Of a DNA stretch of 47,267 nt, positions 1 to 8,108 are shown piece after piece. Below the pieces are notes generated by a model that saw only the letters and a program-made list of their open reading frames with translations, was not told the origin of the DNA and did not search any database. How positions within the stretch are numbered: the first letter of the stretch is position 1; the number at the start of each line of letters is the position of its first letter. The position numbers and the translations under genes were made by a program. This DNA comes from Oceanicola sp. S124. GTDB taxonomy: Bacteria > Pseudomonadota > Alphaproteobacteria > Rhodobacterales > Rhodobacteraceae. The stretch covers positions 1 to 47,267 of the forward strand of contig NZ_AFPM01000034.1 of the NCBI RefSeq assembly GCF_000220565.1, given 5' to 3'.

Positions 1-192
1 GCCAATATCGGCGAGTGGCAGCGCGACGTGCACGCGGTCTCGGTCCCCTACCGCAGCCCCCAGGCCGATACGCCGATGCTGTCCTTCAACCTCGGCGGCT
101 ATGCCTTCTCGCTGCCCAAAGACCGGCTGGAGAACGAGCTCGGCCCCAAGCTGGTCGAACTGTCGCGCATGGTCAGCCGCACCGGGTACTGA
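1..192 (+). CDS. IclR-family transcriptional regulator (C-terminal fragment)
   Basis: Only the last 63 codons are inside the window; the gene begins upstream. The residues GEWQRDVHAVSVPYRSP followed by LSFNLGGYAFSLP and a final helix of the form RLENELGPKLVELSRMV match the end of the IclR effector-binding domain. IclR proteins bind short palindromes and usually control nearby catabolic genes. It lies just before an acyl-CoA ligase / Liv importer / beta-oxidation locus, so it is the natural candidate regulator (inference). The DNA-binding domain cannot be checked here. Confidence 0.8.
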   Translation, partial: ANIGEWQRDVHAVSVPYRSPQADTPMLSFNLGGYAFSLPKDRLENELGPKLVELSRMVSRTGY

Positions 193-201
193 CCACCTTC
201 C

Positions 202-359
202 CTCTATCCGATGGCTGGAAATACTGCGGGGGAGACGCGCGGAGCGCGGCGGGGGCGAGAGCCCCCTCGCCACGTCGGAGGTGTCGGAAGCCGGGAGGGG
301 GCTCTGCCCCGCCAGCCTGCGGCTGGCTCCCCCGCAGTATTTCCAGCCATCGGATAGAG
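202..359. repeat. Large palindromic intergenic repeat (copy 1)
   Basis: A perfect 33-bp inverted repeat has arms at 202-234 and 327-359. Its core (204-233 and its complement at 328-357) recurs, with changes, at about 17401, 33404 and 47082. A second, shorter GC-rich inverted repeat lies between the arms (GAGCCCCCTC near 260 against GAGGGGGCTC near 295). The RNA could form a very long cruciform-like hairpin. It fills most of the gap between the convergent IclR and reductase genes, so it may also end transcription from both sides (inference). Confidence 0.85.
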
Positions 360-402
360 AAAGAAGGGGAGCCCTTCAGACCGAAGCGCTCCAATCGCGT
401 AG

Positions 403-420
403 GGTGGGTGCCAACCCACC
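403..420. terminator. Short inverted repeat between convergent genes
   Basis: GGTGGGT and ACCCACC form perfect 7-bp arms around a 4-nt loop, seven bases past the stop codon of the minus-strand reductase gene at 427. The position suits a terminator for that gene. No T-run follows, so the call is tentative. Confidence 0.4.
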
Positions 421-426
421 ACTCCC

Positions 427-1392
427 TCAAGGCACCAGCGCGATCTTCCCCGTGGCACCGCGCGCCAGCACGCGGGTCAGCACCTCGGCGGCGTCGGACA
501 GCCTGTAGCGGCCCTCGATCACCGGCTTGACCTTGCCTGCCGCATGCCAGCCCAGAAGCTCGGCCATGTTGGCCTTGTAGGCCTCGGGTTCTGCGCGGGT
601 CCAGTTGCCCCAGAACACGCCGACCACTGCGAATTCCTTCACCAGCGCAAGGTTCACCGGGAACTTCGGGATCTCTCCGCTGGCGAAGCCGATGACCAGC
701 AACCGCCCGTTGCGTGCCATGCAGCGGCAGCCCGCGTCGAAGGCCGCCCCGCCCACCGGATCATAGAGCACATCGACCCCGTGGCCGCCGGTGATCTCCT
801 TCACCTGCGCCTTCAGGTCGTCGTAGCCGATGGCGTGATCGGCGCCGCTTTCCAGCGCGAGCGCCCGCTTCTCCTCGGTCGAGCAGACCGCGATGACCTT
901 CGCGCCCATCACCTTGCCGATCTGGATCGCCGCGATCCCCGTGGCCCCTGCCGCACCGAAGATCATCAGCCATTCCCCCGCCCGCAGCGCGCCGCGCTGC
1001 TTCAGCGCGTGATGCGAGGTGCCATAGGCCACCAGCAGGGCACAGGCCTCGGCGGCGTCCATCTCCGCCGGGATCTCCATCACCCGATCCGCCGCACAGA
1101 GCGCCTTTTCCGCGTAGCCCCCCGTCGAGACCGCCGCCAGCACCCGCGTGCCGGGGCGCAGCGAGACGCCCTCGCCGACCGCTTCGATCCGGCCGGCAAC
1201 CTCCATTCCCGGCGTGAAGGGCCGGTCGGGACGCGACTGGTAGAGCCCCTGCACCAGCAGCCCGTCCGGATAGTTCACCCCGGCCGCCTCGGTGGCGATC
1301 AGCACGTCGCCGGGTCCGGGAACCGGGTCTGCGACCTCGTCCCAGGCGAGGTCCTGCAAGGGTCCGAATTCATGGCAGATGATGGCTTTCAC
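427..1392 (-). CDS. NADPH:quinone oxidoreductase-type zinc-free reductase (MDR family)
   Basis: 321 residues, the usual length for zinc-independent medium-chain reductases of the QOR/Qor2 group. The N-terminal GroES-like domain carries PGMEVAGRIEAVGEGV, and the nucleotide-binding fold has FGAAGATGIAAIQIGK (the AxGxxG type that binds NADPH). The zinc-ligand cysteines of alcohol dehydrogenases are absent. Such enzymes reduce quinones or alpha,beta-unsaturated carbonyls; the physiological substrate here is unknown. It is divergent from the acyl-CoA ligase gene across about 255 bp, and genes of this type often travel with acyl-CoA ligases, so a side role in enoyl reduction is possible (inference). 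Confidence 0.85.
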   Translation of the reverse strand: MKAIICHEFGPLQDLAWDEVADPVPGPGDVLIATEAAGVNYPDGLLVQGLYQSRPDRPFTPGMEVAGRIEAVGEGVSLRPGTRVLAAVSTGGYAEKALCAADRVMEIPAEMDAAEACALLVAYGTSHHALKQRGALRAGEWLMIFGAAGATGIAAIQIGKVMGAKVIAVCSTEEKRALALESGADHAIGYDDLKAQVKEITGGHGVDVLYDPVGGAAFDAGCRCMARNGRLLVIGFASGEIPKFPVNLALVKEFAVVGVFWGNWTRAEPEAYKANMAELLGWHAAGKVKPVIEGRYRLSDAAEVLTRVLARGATGKIALVP

Positions 1393-1482
1393 GTCGTTCC
1401 TCCCTCGTGATTCGGCGGGCCGGACAGCGCCGTGTCACCGCCCCGGCAGGCTAGGCCATCGCCCAATTTATATCATTGAAAA

Positions 1483-1494
1483 CATTCATGAATG
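1483..1494. promoter_or_regulatory. 12-bp perfect palindrome in AT-rich divergent promoter region
   Basis: CATTCATGAATG is its own reverse complement. It lies in the only clearly AT-rich stretch of this intergenic region (about 1466-1505). On the minus strand a TATAAA-like -10 box (1467-1472) sits just downstream of it, placing the palindrome in the -35 region of the reductase gene. It looks like an operator, but no regulator can be named. Confidence 0.45.
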
Positions 1495-1535
1495 AGTAAA
1501 TTTTCGCCCACCAGTCATGCTGCGCCGCAGCAACC

Positions 1536-1550
1536 TTCCGGACTGCGGAA
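1536..1550 (+). promoter_or_regulatory. Candidate IclR-type operator upstream of acyl-CoA ligase
   Basis: TTCCGGACTGCGGAA is a 15-bp quasi-palindrome about 100 bp before the ligase start codon. It aligns without gaps to the sites at 9451-9465 and 37968-37982 (shared pattern TTYYGSAnTGCGRAA). A further TTCCGCA half-site is at 1567-1573, which also makes a 9-bp inverted repeat with 1543-1551. The regulator is inferred, not shown. Confidence 0.45.
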
Positions 1551-1647
1551 TTTGAGTGGAAAAATATTCCGCAGACAGGGTGTATCCCCTTGGGCGAACG
1601 GCCAACCGGGGCTACATTTCCGTCATGACTCTGGGAGGAGACACGCC

Positions 1648-3288
1648 ATGGAAGGCATGATGATGCACCGGCCGCTGCTGGTGTCGACGATTCTCGAATA
1701 TGCGATGAACGCCCACCGGAAAGCCGGCATCACTTCGGTGCGCACCGAGGGGGACACGCATTCCTACAACTACCCCGAGGCGGGCGTGCGGATCGCCCAG
1801 CTGGCCCATGCGCTGCAGGCGCGCGGCATCACGCTGGGTGACCGCGTGGCGACCCTGGCCTGGAACGGCTACCGGCACTTCGAGCTTTACTACGCCATCT
1901 CGGGCATCGGCGCGGTCTGCCACACGATCAACCCCCGGCTCTCGGCCGAGCAGCTGATCTACATCGTCAACCATGCCGAGGACCGCATCCTCTTCCTCGA
2001 CACCACCTTCGTGCCGATCATCGCCGCGGTGAAGGAGCACCTGCCCGAGGACATGACCTATGTGATCATGACCGACCGCGCGCATATGCCCGACACGCCC
2101 TTCCCCGCGCTCTGCTACGAAGAGCTGCTCGAGGGCCAGCCCGGGCAGATCACCTGGCCCGAGTTCGACGAGAACACCGCCTGCAGCCTCTGCTACACCT
2201 CCGGCACCACCGGCAATCCCAAGGGCGCGCTCTATTCGCACCGCTCGACGGTGCTGCATGCCTTCACCATCGCCATCTCCCTGCGTCACAGCTTCGGCGA
2301 GGGGCGCGCCATCCTGCCCGTCGTCCCGCTGTTCCATGTCAATGCCTGGGGCCTGCCCTATGCGGCGCCGCTGGTCGGGGCCTCGCTGGTGATGCCGGGC
2401 CCTGCGCTGGACGGGCCCAGCCTCTTTGCCCTGATGGACCGCGAAAAGGTCTATTCCGCCTGGGGCGTGCCCACCGTCTGGATGGGCCTGCTGGCCGAGA
2501 TCCGCGCCCAGGGCCGCAAGCCCGAGAACTTCGGTGACGTGGTAATCGGCGGCTCAGCGGCACCGAAGGCGATGATCGAGGGCTTCGAGAAGATGGACAT
2601 CTCCGTTGGTCACGCCTGGGGCATGACCGAGATGTCGCCGGTCGGCACCCACGGCTGCCTGCCCCAGTGGATGGAGGCCCTGCCCTTCGAGGAGCGCATC
2701 GCCGCCAAGGCCAAGCAGGGCCGCCGGGTGTATGGTGTCGACCTGAAGATCGTCGACGAGGACGGCCGCCCGCAACCGCAGGACGGCAAGGCCATCGGAG
2801 AGCTCTTCGTGCGCGGCAATGCCGTGGTCTCGGGCTACTTCCGCAATGAAGAGGCCAGCGCCAAGGCGCTGGATGCCGAGGGCTGGTTCGGCACCGGCGA
2901 CGTGGCCTCGATCGACCCGGACGGCTTCCTGGTGATCCAGGATCGGGCCAAGGACCTGATCAAGTCGGGCGGCGAGTGGATATCCTCGATCGACCTCGAG
3001 AATGCCGCCATGTCCCTGCCCGGCATCGCCAATTGCGCCGCCATCGGCGTACCGCATCCCCGCTGGGATGAGCGCCCGGTGCTGGTCGCCGTGGCCTCGG
3101 GCGAGGCGCGGCCTTCGCTGGACGAGATCCGCGAACATATCTCGCCCCATTTCGCCAAGTGGCAGCTGCCCGATGACGTGATCTGGGTCGATGCCCTGCC
3201 GATGACCGCCACCGGCAAGGTCAGCAAGCTGAACCTGCGCAAGCAGCTGGTCGACTACGAACACCCCGAGCTGCGCGAAACCGCCTGA
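1648..3288 (+). CDS. Fatty-acyl-CoA ligase (AMP-forming; DmdB/FadD-like)
   Basis: 546 residues. The enzyme activates a carboxylic acid to its acyl-CoA through an acyl-adenylate. The phosphate loop YTSGTTGNPKG is at about residues 183-193, an adenylate-binding GMTE motif lies mid-protein, GWFGTGDVASID starts the hinge region, and the C-terminal PMTATGKVSK holds the adenylation lysine. The ATG at 1648 was chosen for its GGGAGGAG ribosome site 8 bp upstream; an in-frame ATG at 1492 lacks one and would add a poorly conserved leader. The MATLAWN/GYRHFELYY-type N-terminus resembles medium-chain ligases and the roseobacter methylmercaptopropionate ligase DmdB; the substrate is not settled. Confidence 0.9.
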   Translation: MEGMMMHRPLLVSTILEYAMNAHRKAGITSVRTEGDTHSYNYPEAGVRIAQLAHALQARGITLGDRVATLAWNGYRHFELYYAISGIGAVCHTINPRLSAEQLIYIVNHAEDRILFLDTTFVPIIAAVKEHLPEDMTYVIMTDRAHMPDTPFPALCYEELLEGQPGQITWPEFDENTACSLCYTSGTTGNPKGALYSHRSTVLHAFTIAISLRHSFGEGRAILPVVPLFHVNAWGLPYAAPLVGASLVMPGPALDGPSLFALMDREKVYSAWGVPTVWMGLLAEIRAQGRKPENFGDVVIGGSAAPKAMIEGFEKMDISVGHAWGMTEMSPVGTHGCLPQWMEALPFEERIAAKAKQGRRVYGVDLKIVDEDGRPQPQDGKAIGELFVRGNAVVSGYFRNEEASAKALDAEGWFGTGDVASIDPDGFLVIQDRAKDLIKSGGEWISSIDLENAAMSLPGIANCAAIGVPHPRWDERPVLVAVASGEARPSLDEIREHISPHFAKWQLPDDVIWVDALPMTATGKVSKLNLRKQLVDYEHPELRETA

Positions 3289-3308
3289 GCGCGGAGAGTA
3301 GGACAGGA

Positions 3309-3335
3309 AAGGGCGCCCCGGGGCGCCCTTTTTCG
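3309..3335 (+). terminator. Rho-independent terminator after acyl-CoA ligase
   Basis: A perfect 22-nt palindrome of AAGGGCGCCCC and its complement (3309-3330) is followed directly by a run of T. It sits 20 bp past the ligase stop codon and also lies just beyond the end of the convergent gene at 3340. Confidence 0.85.
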
Positions 3336-3339
3336 TCGC

Positions 3340-4137
3340 TCACGGGAAGACCAGCAGCGGCCCGGGGTCGTCCACGGTCCCCATGGCCGGGGCCGCGAGA
3401 TCCGGCACCGCCTTCGGCGCCGAGAGGCAGCGCCCCGCCATGTCGGTTAGGACATAGACCTGCCCCGGGGCGCCCTCCAGCCGCATCCTCTCCTTCATCG
3501 CGCCCTCGGGCACGACCTCCTCGGTTCCGGTGAACTGGTAGACCAGCGCCGGGGCGCCACTGTCGTTGCGGAGGTGGAAGAAGGTCCAGCCCTCTTCGCC
3601 GACCGGGACCGAGGCCGGATCCGGGCAGCCCTCGCCCAGCAGGGGCACCTCGGTCAGGTCGGCCTCGTAGGCCGGGCCCTCGGCGGCCCCGGCGCAGTCT
3701 GCCAGCCCGCGCCGGATCGCCGGCAGGTCGGTCAGCCGGAAGATGCCGCCGCCGTCCTCCCACTCGGGGTGCAGGTCGATCCAGGCCGCCCCGTCGAGCG
3801 CTTCGGCCAGCGCCGCGCCGCCGTCGATCACCCGGTCCCACTCCTCCTCGCCCAGCATCACGGGGAAGAGCCTGCCATCGACCGAGACCTGCTGATCCGG
3901 CAGCACCTCGAAATAGGCGTCGGTCGACAGCACCAGCCCCTGCGCACCCTCGCGGATCGCCAGGGTCGGCCCCGCCGAGACGTTGAAGGCGGTGCAGCGG
4001 AACTCTCCGCTGTCGCCCCACCAGTCGCCGAGGATCGCCCAGGCTCCGACCTCGAGCCTCACATGGGCCTCCGCCCGCGCCATCGCCGGGCCCAGAAAAA
4101 GCGCCGCGCAGAGCGCGACCAGTGCGTCCGTCCTCAT
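3340..4137 (-). CDS. Hypothetical exported protein
   Basis: 265 residues, not recognised. The N-terminus MRTDALVALCAALFLGPAMARAE is a typical Sec signal peptide with likely cleavage after ARA, so the product is probably periplasmic. Three cysteines in the mature part (around CTAF, CAGA and CPDP), plus CLS near the end, could form disulfides. No enzymatic motif was seen. It is monocistronic, between the ligase terminator and a gap before the Liv operon, and nothing ties it functionally to its neighbours. Coding is supported by the signal peptide and the normal high-GC codon pattern. Confidence 0.7.
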   Translation of the reverse strand: MRTDALVALCAALFLGPAMARAEAHVRLEVGAWAILGDWWGDSGEFRCTAFNVSAGPTLAIREGAQGLVLSTDAYFEVLPDQQVSVDGRLFPVMLGEEEWDRVIDGGAALAEALDGAAWIDLHPEWEDGGGIFRLTDLPAIRRGLADCAGAAEGPAYEADLTEVPLLGEGCPDPASVPVGEEGWTFFHLRNDSGAPALVYQFTGTEEVVPEGAMKERMRLEGAPGQVYVLTDMAGRCLSAPKAVPDLAAPAMGTVDDPGPLLVFP

Positions 4138-4207
4138 GAGTTGCTCCCCCCTGTTGCCCCATGGCAGCAGAAAGCCCCCGCGCCGGTCAAGCGCGGAGGC
4201 CCTGAGA

Positions 4208-4217
4208 TGTCATGACA
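4208..4217. promoter_or_regulatory. 10-bp perfect palindrome upstream of the exported-protein gene
   Basis: TGTCATGACA is self-complementary, about 70 bp upstream of the minus-strand start at 4137. It could be an operator. The evidence is symmetry and position only. Confidence 0.25.
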
Positions 4218-4310
4218 AGTTGCGTCATCACGCGTCCGCAGACCGCCTGCCGGGGTATCGGTTGGGGATCGTCACCGTTCCCGGACAGGACTACGCCGGT
4301 GTTGTTCCGG

Positions 4311-4352
4311 AAGGCTCCCCCGGAGCCTTTGCCCGGGGCCGACGGCCCCGGG
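4311..4352 (-). terminator. Paired hairpins downstream of livF
   Basis: Two adjacent stem-loops: AAGGCTCC/GGAGCCTT (4311-4329, 3-nt loop) and CCCGGGGCC/GGCCCCGGG (4332-4352, 3-nt loop). They start about 10 bp past the livF stop codon, where the five-gene Liv operon should end. Neither is followed by a clear T-run on the minus strand. Confidence 0.55.
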
Positions 4353-4361
4353 TTCGGGGTT

Positions 4362-5084
4362 TCACACCTCCAGCCACTCCTTGCGGATGTCGTCGCGGGT
4401 GGCGAACTCGGCCGGGGTGCCGGAATAGACGATCTCTCCGTGCCCCATCACATAGACCCGGTCGGCGATCTTCAGGGCGATGGACAGCTTCTGCTCGACC
4501 AGCAGGATCGAAACCCCGGCCCTGGCGATTTCGGCGATCATCTCCCCCACCTGGGTGACGATCAGCGGGGCGAGGCCTTCGGTCGGCTCGTCGATGATGA
4601 TCAGCTCAGGGTCACCCATCAGGGTCCGGCACATGGTCAGCATCTGCTTCTCGCCGCCCGAAAGCACCCCCGCCGCGTTGTCGGCACGACGGGCCAGGTT
4701 GGGGAACATCTCCAGCATCTGCTCGATCGACCAGCGCCCGGGCTTGCGCATGTTCTTGATGCCCAGCATCAGGTTCTGGCGCACCGTCATCGTCGGGAAG
4801 ATGTCCCGGCTTTCCGGCACGTAGCCCAGGCCCATGCGCGCGATCTTGTGGTTCGGCAGGCCAGCGATCTCCTGGCCCCGGAAGCGGATGGAGCCCTGCG
4901 GTGCCACCTCGCCCATGATCGCCTTGGCGGTGGTCGAACGCCCCACGCCGTTGCGGCCCAGCAGGGCGATGACCTCGCCCGGCATGATCTGCATGTCGAC
5001 CCCGTGCAGCACGTGGGACTTGCCGTAGTAGGCATGCAGGCCACTGACCTGCAGCATCGGCTCCTGGGTGGTGTCCAGACTCAT
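4362..5084 (-). CDS. livF: Liv-type ABC transporter ATP-binding protein LivF
   Basis: 240 residues, normal for LivF. One of two ATPases that power a branched-chain-amino-acid-type (HAAT) importer at the inner membrane. The ABC signature LSGGE is at 141-145 and Walker B LIIIDEP at 161-167. The Walker A loop reads GRNGVGRS (43-50): arginine 49 stands where the canonical lysine should be, confirmed in the DNA as CGT. I recall this change in other LivF-like proteins, so it may be a lineage trait and not damage. The start overlaps the livG stop by 4 bp (ATGA). The cargo may be a carboxylate for the neighbouring beta-oxidation genes instead of an amino acid (inference). Confidence 0.88.
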   Translation of the reverse strand: MSLDTTQEPMLQVSGLHAYYGKSHVLHGVDMQIMPGEVIALLGRNGVGRSTTAKAIMGEVAPQGSIRFRGQEIAGLPNHKIARMGLGYVPESRDIFPTMTVRQNLMLGIKNMRKPGRWSIEQMLEMFPNLARRADNAAGVLSGGEKQMLTMCRTLMGDPELIIIDEPTEGLAPLIVTQVGEMIAEIARAGVSILLVEQKLSIALKIADRVYVMGHGEIVYSGTPAEFATRDDIRKEWLEV

Positions 5085-5839
5085 GCCGCGTCCTCCGCCT
5101 CTTCGCCCAGATAGGCTTCGCGCACCCTGGCATCGCCGCGGATCTGCTCTGGCGTGCCGGTGGCAATGATCTCGCCGTAGACCAGCACAGAGATCCGGTC
5201 GGCGAGGTTGAAGACCACGCCCATGTCGTGCTCGACGATCAGCAGGGTCTTGCCCTTGCTGGCCTTCTCGATCAGCGCCACGGCACGGTCAGTTTCCGAG
5301 TGGCTCATCCCCGCCGTCGGTTCGTCCAGCAGGATGACCTCGGCGCCGCCCGCGATGGTGATGGCGATCTCGAGCGTGCGCTGATCGGCATAGGGCAGCA
5401 ACGCGGCGGGGGTGTTGCCCTTTTCCAGCAAGCCGACCTCGTTCAGGATATGCGCCGTCTTTTCCGACACCTCCCGCAGGTTGCCGATATTGCGCCAGAA
5501 GGAATAGCCGTAGCCCATCGAGTGCAGCACGCCGCAGCGGACATTCTCGCGCACCGTCATGTTGGTGAAGATGTTCGACACCTGGAAGCTGCGCGACAGC
5601 CCCATGCGGTTGATCTCGAACGGCTTCTTGCCGCTGATCAGCGCGCCGTTCAGCCGCACCTCTCCCGAGGAGGGCATGAAGCGGCCCGAGATCAGGTTGA
5701 ACAGGGTGGACTTGCCCGCCCCATTCGGCCCGATGATCGCGTGACGCTCGCCCCTGGCGACGCTGAGGTTGACGCCCTGGATGATCTTGGCGGGGCCGAA
5801 GCTCTTGTGCAGGTCGGTCAGTTCGAGGGATGCGGTCAT
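5081..5839 (-). CDS. livG: Liv-type ABC transporter ATP-binding protein LivG
   Basis: 252 residues, normal for LivG. Walker A GPNGAGKST is at 37-45, Walker B VILLDEP at 168-174 and the H-loop histidine at 204. The signature region has YADQRTLEIA, the degenerate form usual in LivG. It pairs with LivF, whose Walker A is altered, so this subunit holds the canonical ATP site. It overlaps both neighbours by 4 bp, which indicates translational coupling in the order permease, permease, LivG, LivF. Confidence 0.9.
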   Translation of the reverse strand: MTASLELTDLHKSFGPAKIIQGVNLSVARGERHAIIGPNGAGKSTLFNLISGRFMPSSGEVRLNGALISGKKPFEINRMGLSRSFQVSNIFTNMTVRENVRCGVLHSMGYGYSFWRNIGNLREVSEKTAHILNEVGLLEKGNTPAALLPYADQRTLEIAITIAGGAEVILLDEPTAGMSHSETDRAVALIEKASKGKTLLIVEHDMGVVFNLADRISVLVYGEIIATGTPEQIRGDARVREAYLGEEAEDAA

Positions 5840-7095
5840 TTGCTCTCTCCCTTGGCGGCTTTCATCACCATGACGACGCCCAGGACCAGCGGCAGTACGC
5901 CAAGGGCCCAGGTCAGCGGGTTGTCGGTGCCAAGATGCAGGCCGAAGGGCTCGAAGACCTCGCCGTAGCCCTCGGACCAGCGGAAGGCGACCTCGACGAT
6001 GGTGATCACCGAGGTGGCGATCAGCGCCAACCCGGCCAGCCGCAGCAGCCAGCTTTGCCAGACCTCGCCGAGACGACCGGCACGGAGGGTGTCGGCGGTG
6101 CCGTAGACGATGCCCGCGATCCCGTTGGGCAGGAACATCACCACGCCGACGAACATCAGCCCGAGGTAGAGCAGCCAGCCCACCGTGTAGTCCGACAGGT
6201 TAGAGCCCATGTAGGTCATGACGATGGCGCCCATGATCGGGCCGGTGAAGTAGCGGATGCCACCGACGTAGGTGGCGATCAGGATCGCCCCCGAGGGGAT
6301 CAGCGACAGGCTTTCGGGGGTGAAGATCTCGTCCTGCACCGCCGACATGCCGCCCGCCATCCCGGCGAAGGCGCCGGCGAAGATGAAGACCAGGTAGCGC
6401 ACCCGCTGGGGATTGTAGCCAACGAACTCGACCCGTTCGGGATTGTCGCGCGTCGCTTCCGACAGCTTGCCCAGCGGGGTGCGGGTGAAGGCATAGGTGC
6501 CCAGCACGCCGATGAAGGTCCAGAAGGCGATGAACCAGTAGACCTCGTCGACCGGCCCCAGAGAGAGGCCGGCGAATTCGGGCCCGCCCATGCGGTCGGC
6601 CGAGATGCCCATCTCGCCGCCGAAGAGGCTGTCGAACATGAAGCCCGCCGCCGCGACCAGCTCGGCCACGCCGAGGGAGATCATCGCGAAGGGGGTGCCC
6701 GAGCGACGACAGGAGGGCCAGCCGATGATGGCCCCAGCCAGCGCCCCGGCGCCGAAGCCGAAGGCGGGCATCGAGAAGATCGGCACCGCCCCCCAGAAGC
6801 CCGAGCCCTCGGCCACCCAGTTCATCACATGGACGGCGAAGTAGCCGCCAAGGCCCATGTAGACGGCATGGCCGAAGCTGAGCAGGCCGGCGCGGCCCAG
6901 AAGCATGTTGTAGCTGAGCGCGAAGACGATGGTGATGCCCATGTGGTTCAGCAGCGTCACCATGCTGCGCGACGGGTTGAACAGCGGGATCACCAGCAGC
7001 ACCACCGCGAAGAGGATCAGCGGCACGGTGCGCTGTCGGAACTTCTCGGCGCGGGTCGGTTCCAGCGCGGCGTAGGTAGCGGTCATGTCGGTCAT
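5836..7095 (-). CDS. livM: Liv-type ABC transporter permease LivM
   Basis: 419 residues, a polytopic inner-membrane protein with many hydrophobic helices. The LLGRAGLLSFGHAVYMGLGG stretch is the hallmark of LivM permeases, and EAA-type loop sequence follows the PERVEFVGYNPQRVRYLVF region. It is longer than a minimal LivM because of an extended C-terminal part with a further hydrophobic helix. The start at 7095 overlaps the livH stop (ATGA); an internal ATG nine bases later is possible. Confidence 0.88.
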   Translation of the reverse strand: MTDMTATYAALEPTRAEKFRQRTVPLILFAVVLLVIPLFNPSRSMVTLLNHMGITIVFALSYNMLLGRAGLLSFGHAVYMGLGGYFAVHVMNWVAEGSGFWGAVPIFSMPAFGFGAGALAGAIIGWPSCRRSGTPFAMISLGVAELVAAAGFMFDSLFGGEMGISADRMGGPEFAGLSLGPVDEVYWFIAFWTFIGVLGTYAFTRTPLGKLSEATRDNPERVEFVGYNPQRVRYLVFIFAGAFAGMAGGMSAVQDEIFTPESLSLIPSGAILIATYVGGIRYFTGPIMGAIVMTYMGSNLSDYTVGWLLYLGLMFVGVVMFLPNGIAGIVYGTADTLRAGRLGEVWQSWLLRLAGLALIATSVITIVEVAFRWSEGYGEVFEPFGLHLGTDNPLTWALGVLPLVLGVVMVMKAAKGESK

Positions 7096-8024
7096 ACTTC
7101 ACGTTCTCCCATCAGTCCGCGCGGACGGATCATCAGGATCAGCACCAGCAGCAGGAAGGGCAGCATCGGCGCCATGGAGGCGATGGTGATCTCTCCGACC
7201 TCGGTATGGGGGCCAAGGCCGAGGAAGCCGAAGATATCGGCCAGCGAGGCGTTGATCGAGATGGCAGAGGTCTGCAGCAAGCCGATCAGCATGGCGGCGA
7301 CGAAGGCGCCCTCGAGGCTGCCGAGCCCGCCGACGACCACCACCACGAAGACGATGGGGCCCATCTGCACCGCCATGGCCGGGTCGGTGACGAAGTAATT
7401 GCCCCCGATCACGCCGGCCAGGCCCGCCAGCGCGCAGCCGACGCCGAAGACGGACATGAAGATCAGCGGCACGTTGTGGCCGAGGCTGCCGACCATGTGC
7501 GGATGGGTCAGCGCCGCCTGGATGATCAGACCGGCGCGGGTCTTCTTCAGCAGGTACCACAGCGCCACCAGCATGAAGGCCGCCACGAAGAGGATGAAGA
7601 TACGATAGGCCGGGTACTGCGCCCCGTAGAGGGTGAACAACGGGAAATCCAGCAACTCGGGCACGCGGTAGTTCACCGCCGTTCGGCCCCAGAAAATCTT
7701 GACCACCTCGTCGATCAGGTAGGCCAGGCCGAAGGTGAAGAGCAGTTCGGCCACATGCCCCTGCGCATGGACGCGCCGCAGCCCGTAGCGCTCGACCACC
7801 ATGCCCACGAGTCCGACGAGGACCGGGGCGAGGAAGAGCGCGATCCAGAAGGAGGTGCCCTCCATGATCGTGAAGGCAAGGTAGGCGCCCAGCATGTAGA
7901 AGCTGGCATGTGCGAAGTTCAGCACGCCCATCATGGAAAAGATCAGCGTCAGACCGCTGGACAACATGAAGAGCAGAAGCCCGTAGATCACGCCGTTGAG
8001 CAGCGCGAAGACCAGAGTTTCCAT
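7092..8024 (-). CDS. livH: Liv-type ABC transporter permease LivH
   Basis: 310 residues, the usual LivH length. It opens with ALLNGVIYGLLLFMLSSGLT and the MMGVLNFAHASFYMLGAY segment typical of LivH permeases. Several transmembrane helices follow, including the VVVVGGLGSLEGAFVAA loop that contacts the ATPases. It is separated from the binding-protein gene by an 84-bp gap holding a stem-loop, and overlaps livM by 4 bp. Confidence 0.9.
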   Translation of the reverse strand: METLVFALLNGVIYGLLLFMLSSGLTLIFSMMGVLNFAHASFYMLGAYLAFTIMEGTSFWIALFLAPVLVGLVGMVVERYGLRRVHAQGHVAELLFTFGLAYLIDEVVKIFWGRTAVNYRVPELLDFPLFTLYGAQYPAYRIFILFVAAFMLVALWYLLKKTRAGLIIQAALTHPHMVGSLGHNVPLIFMSVFGVGCALAGLAGVIGGNYFVTDPAMAVQMGPIVFVVVVVGGLGSLEGAFVAAMLIGLLQTSAISINASLADIFGFLGLGPHTEVGEITIASMAPMLPFLLLVLILMIRPRGLMGEREV

Positions 8025-8061
8025 GGTTCATTCCCGAAGTTTGTCCGCCCCGAAGGGGTCA

Positions 8062-8090
8062 GGCGCCACACGAAGGGACCGCGTGGCGCC
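8062..8090 (-). promoter_or_regulatory. Intercistronic stem-loop between binding protein and livH
   Basis: GGCGCCAC and GTGGCGCC form perfect 8-bp arms around a 13-nt loop in the 84-bp gap between the two genes, with no T-run. Such structures behind a binding-protein gene often protect or partially terminate the message, giving more binding protein than permease. That role is inferred from position. Confidence 0.5.
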
Positions 8091-8108
8091 CGGTTTGTGA
8101 CTGGGGCC

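Noticed and set aside
202-359. Small insertion sequence or MITE with target duplication
   Set aside because: No flanking direct repeats were visible and there is no transposase; kept only as a palindromic repeat family.
1492-1647. N-terminal extension of the acyl-CoA ligase from the ATG at 1492
   Set aside because: No ribosome site, poor coding character, and it covers the operator and promoter region; the ATG at 1648 has a strong ribosome site.
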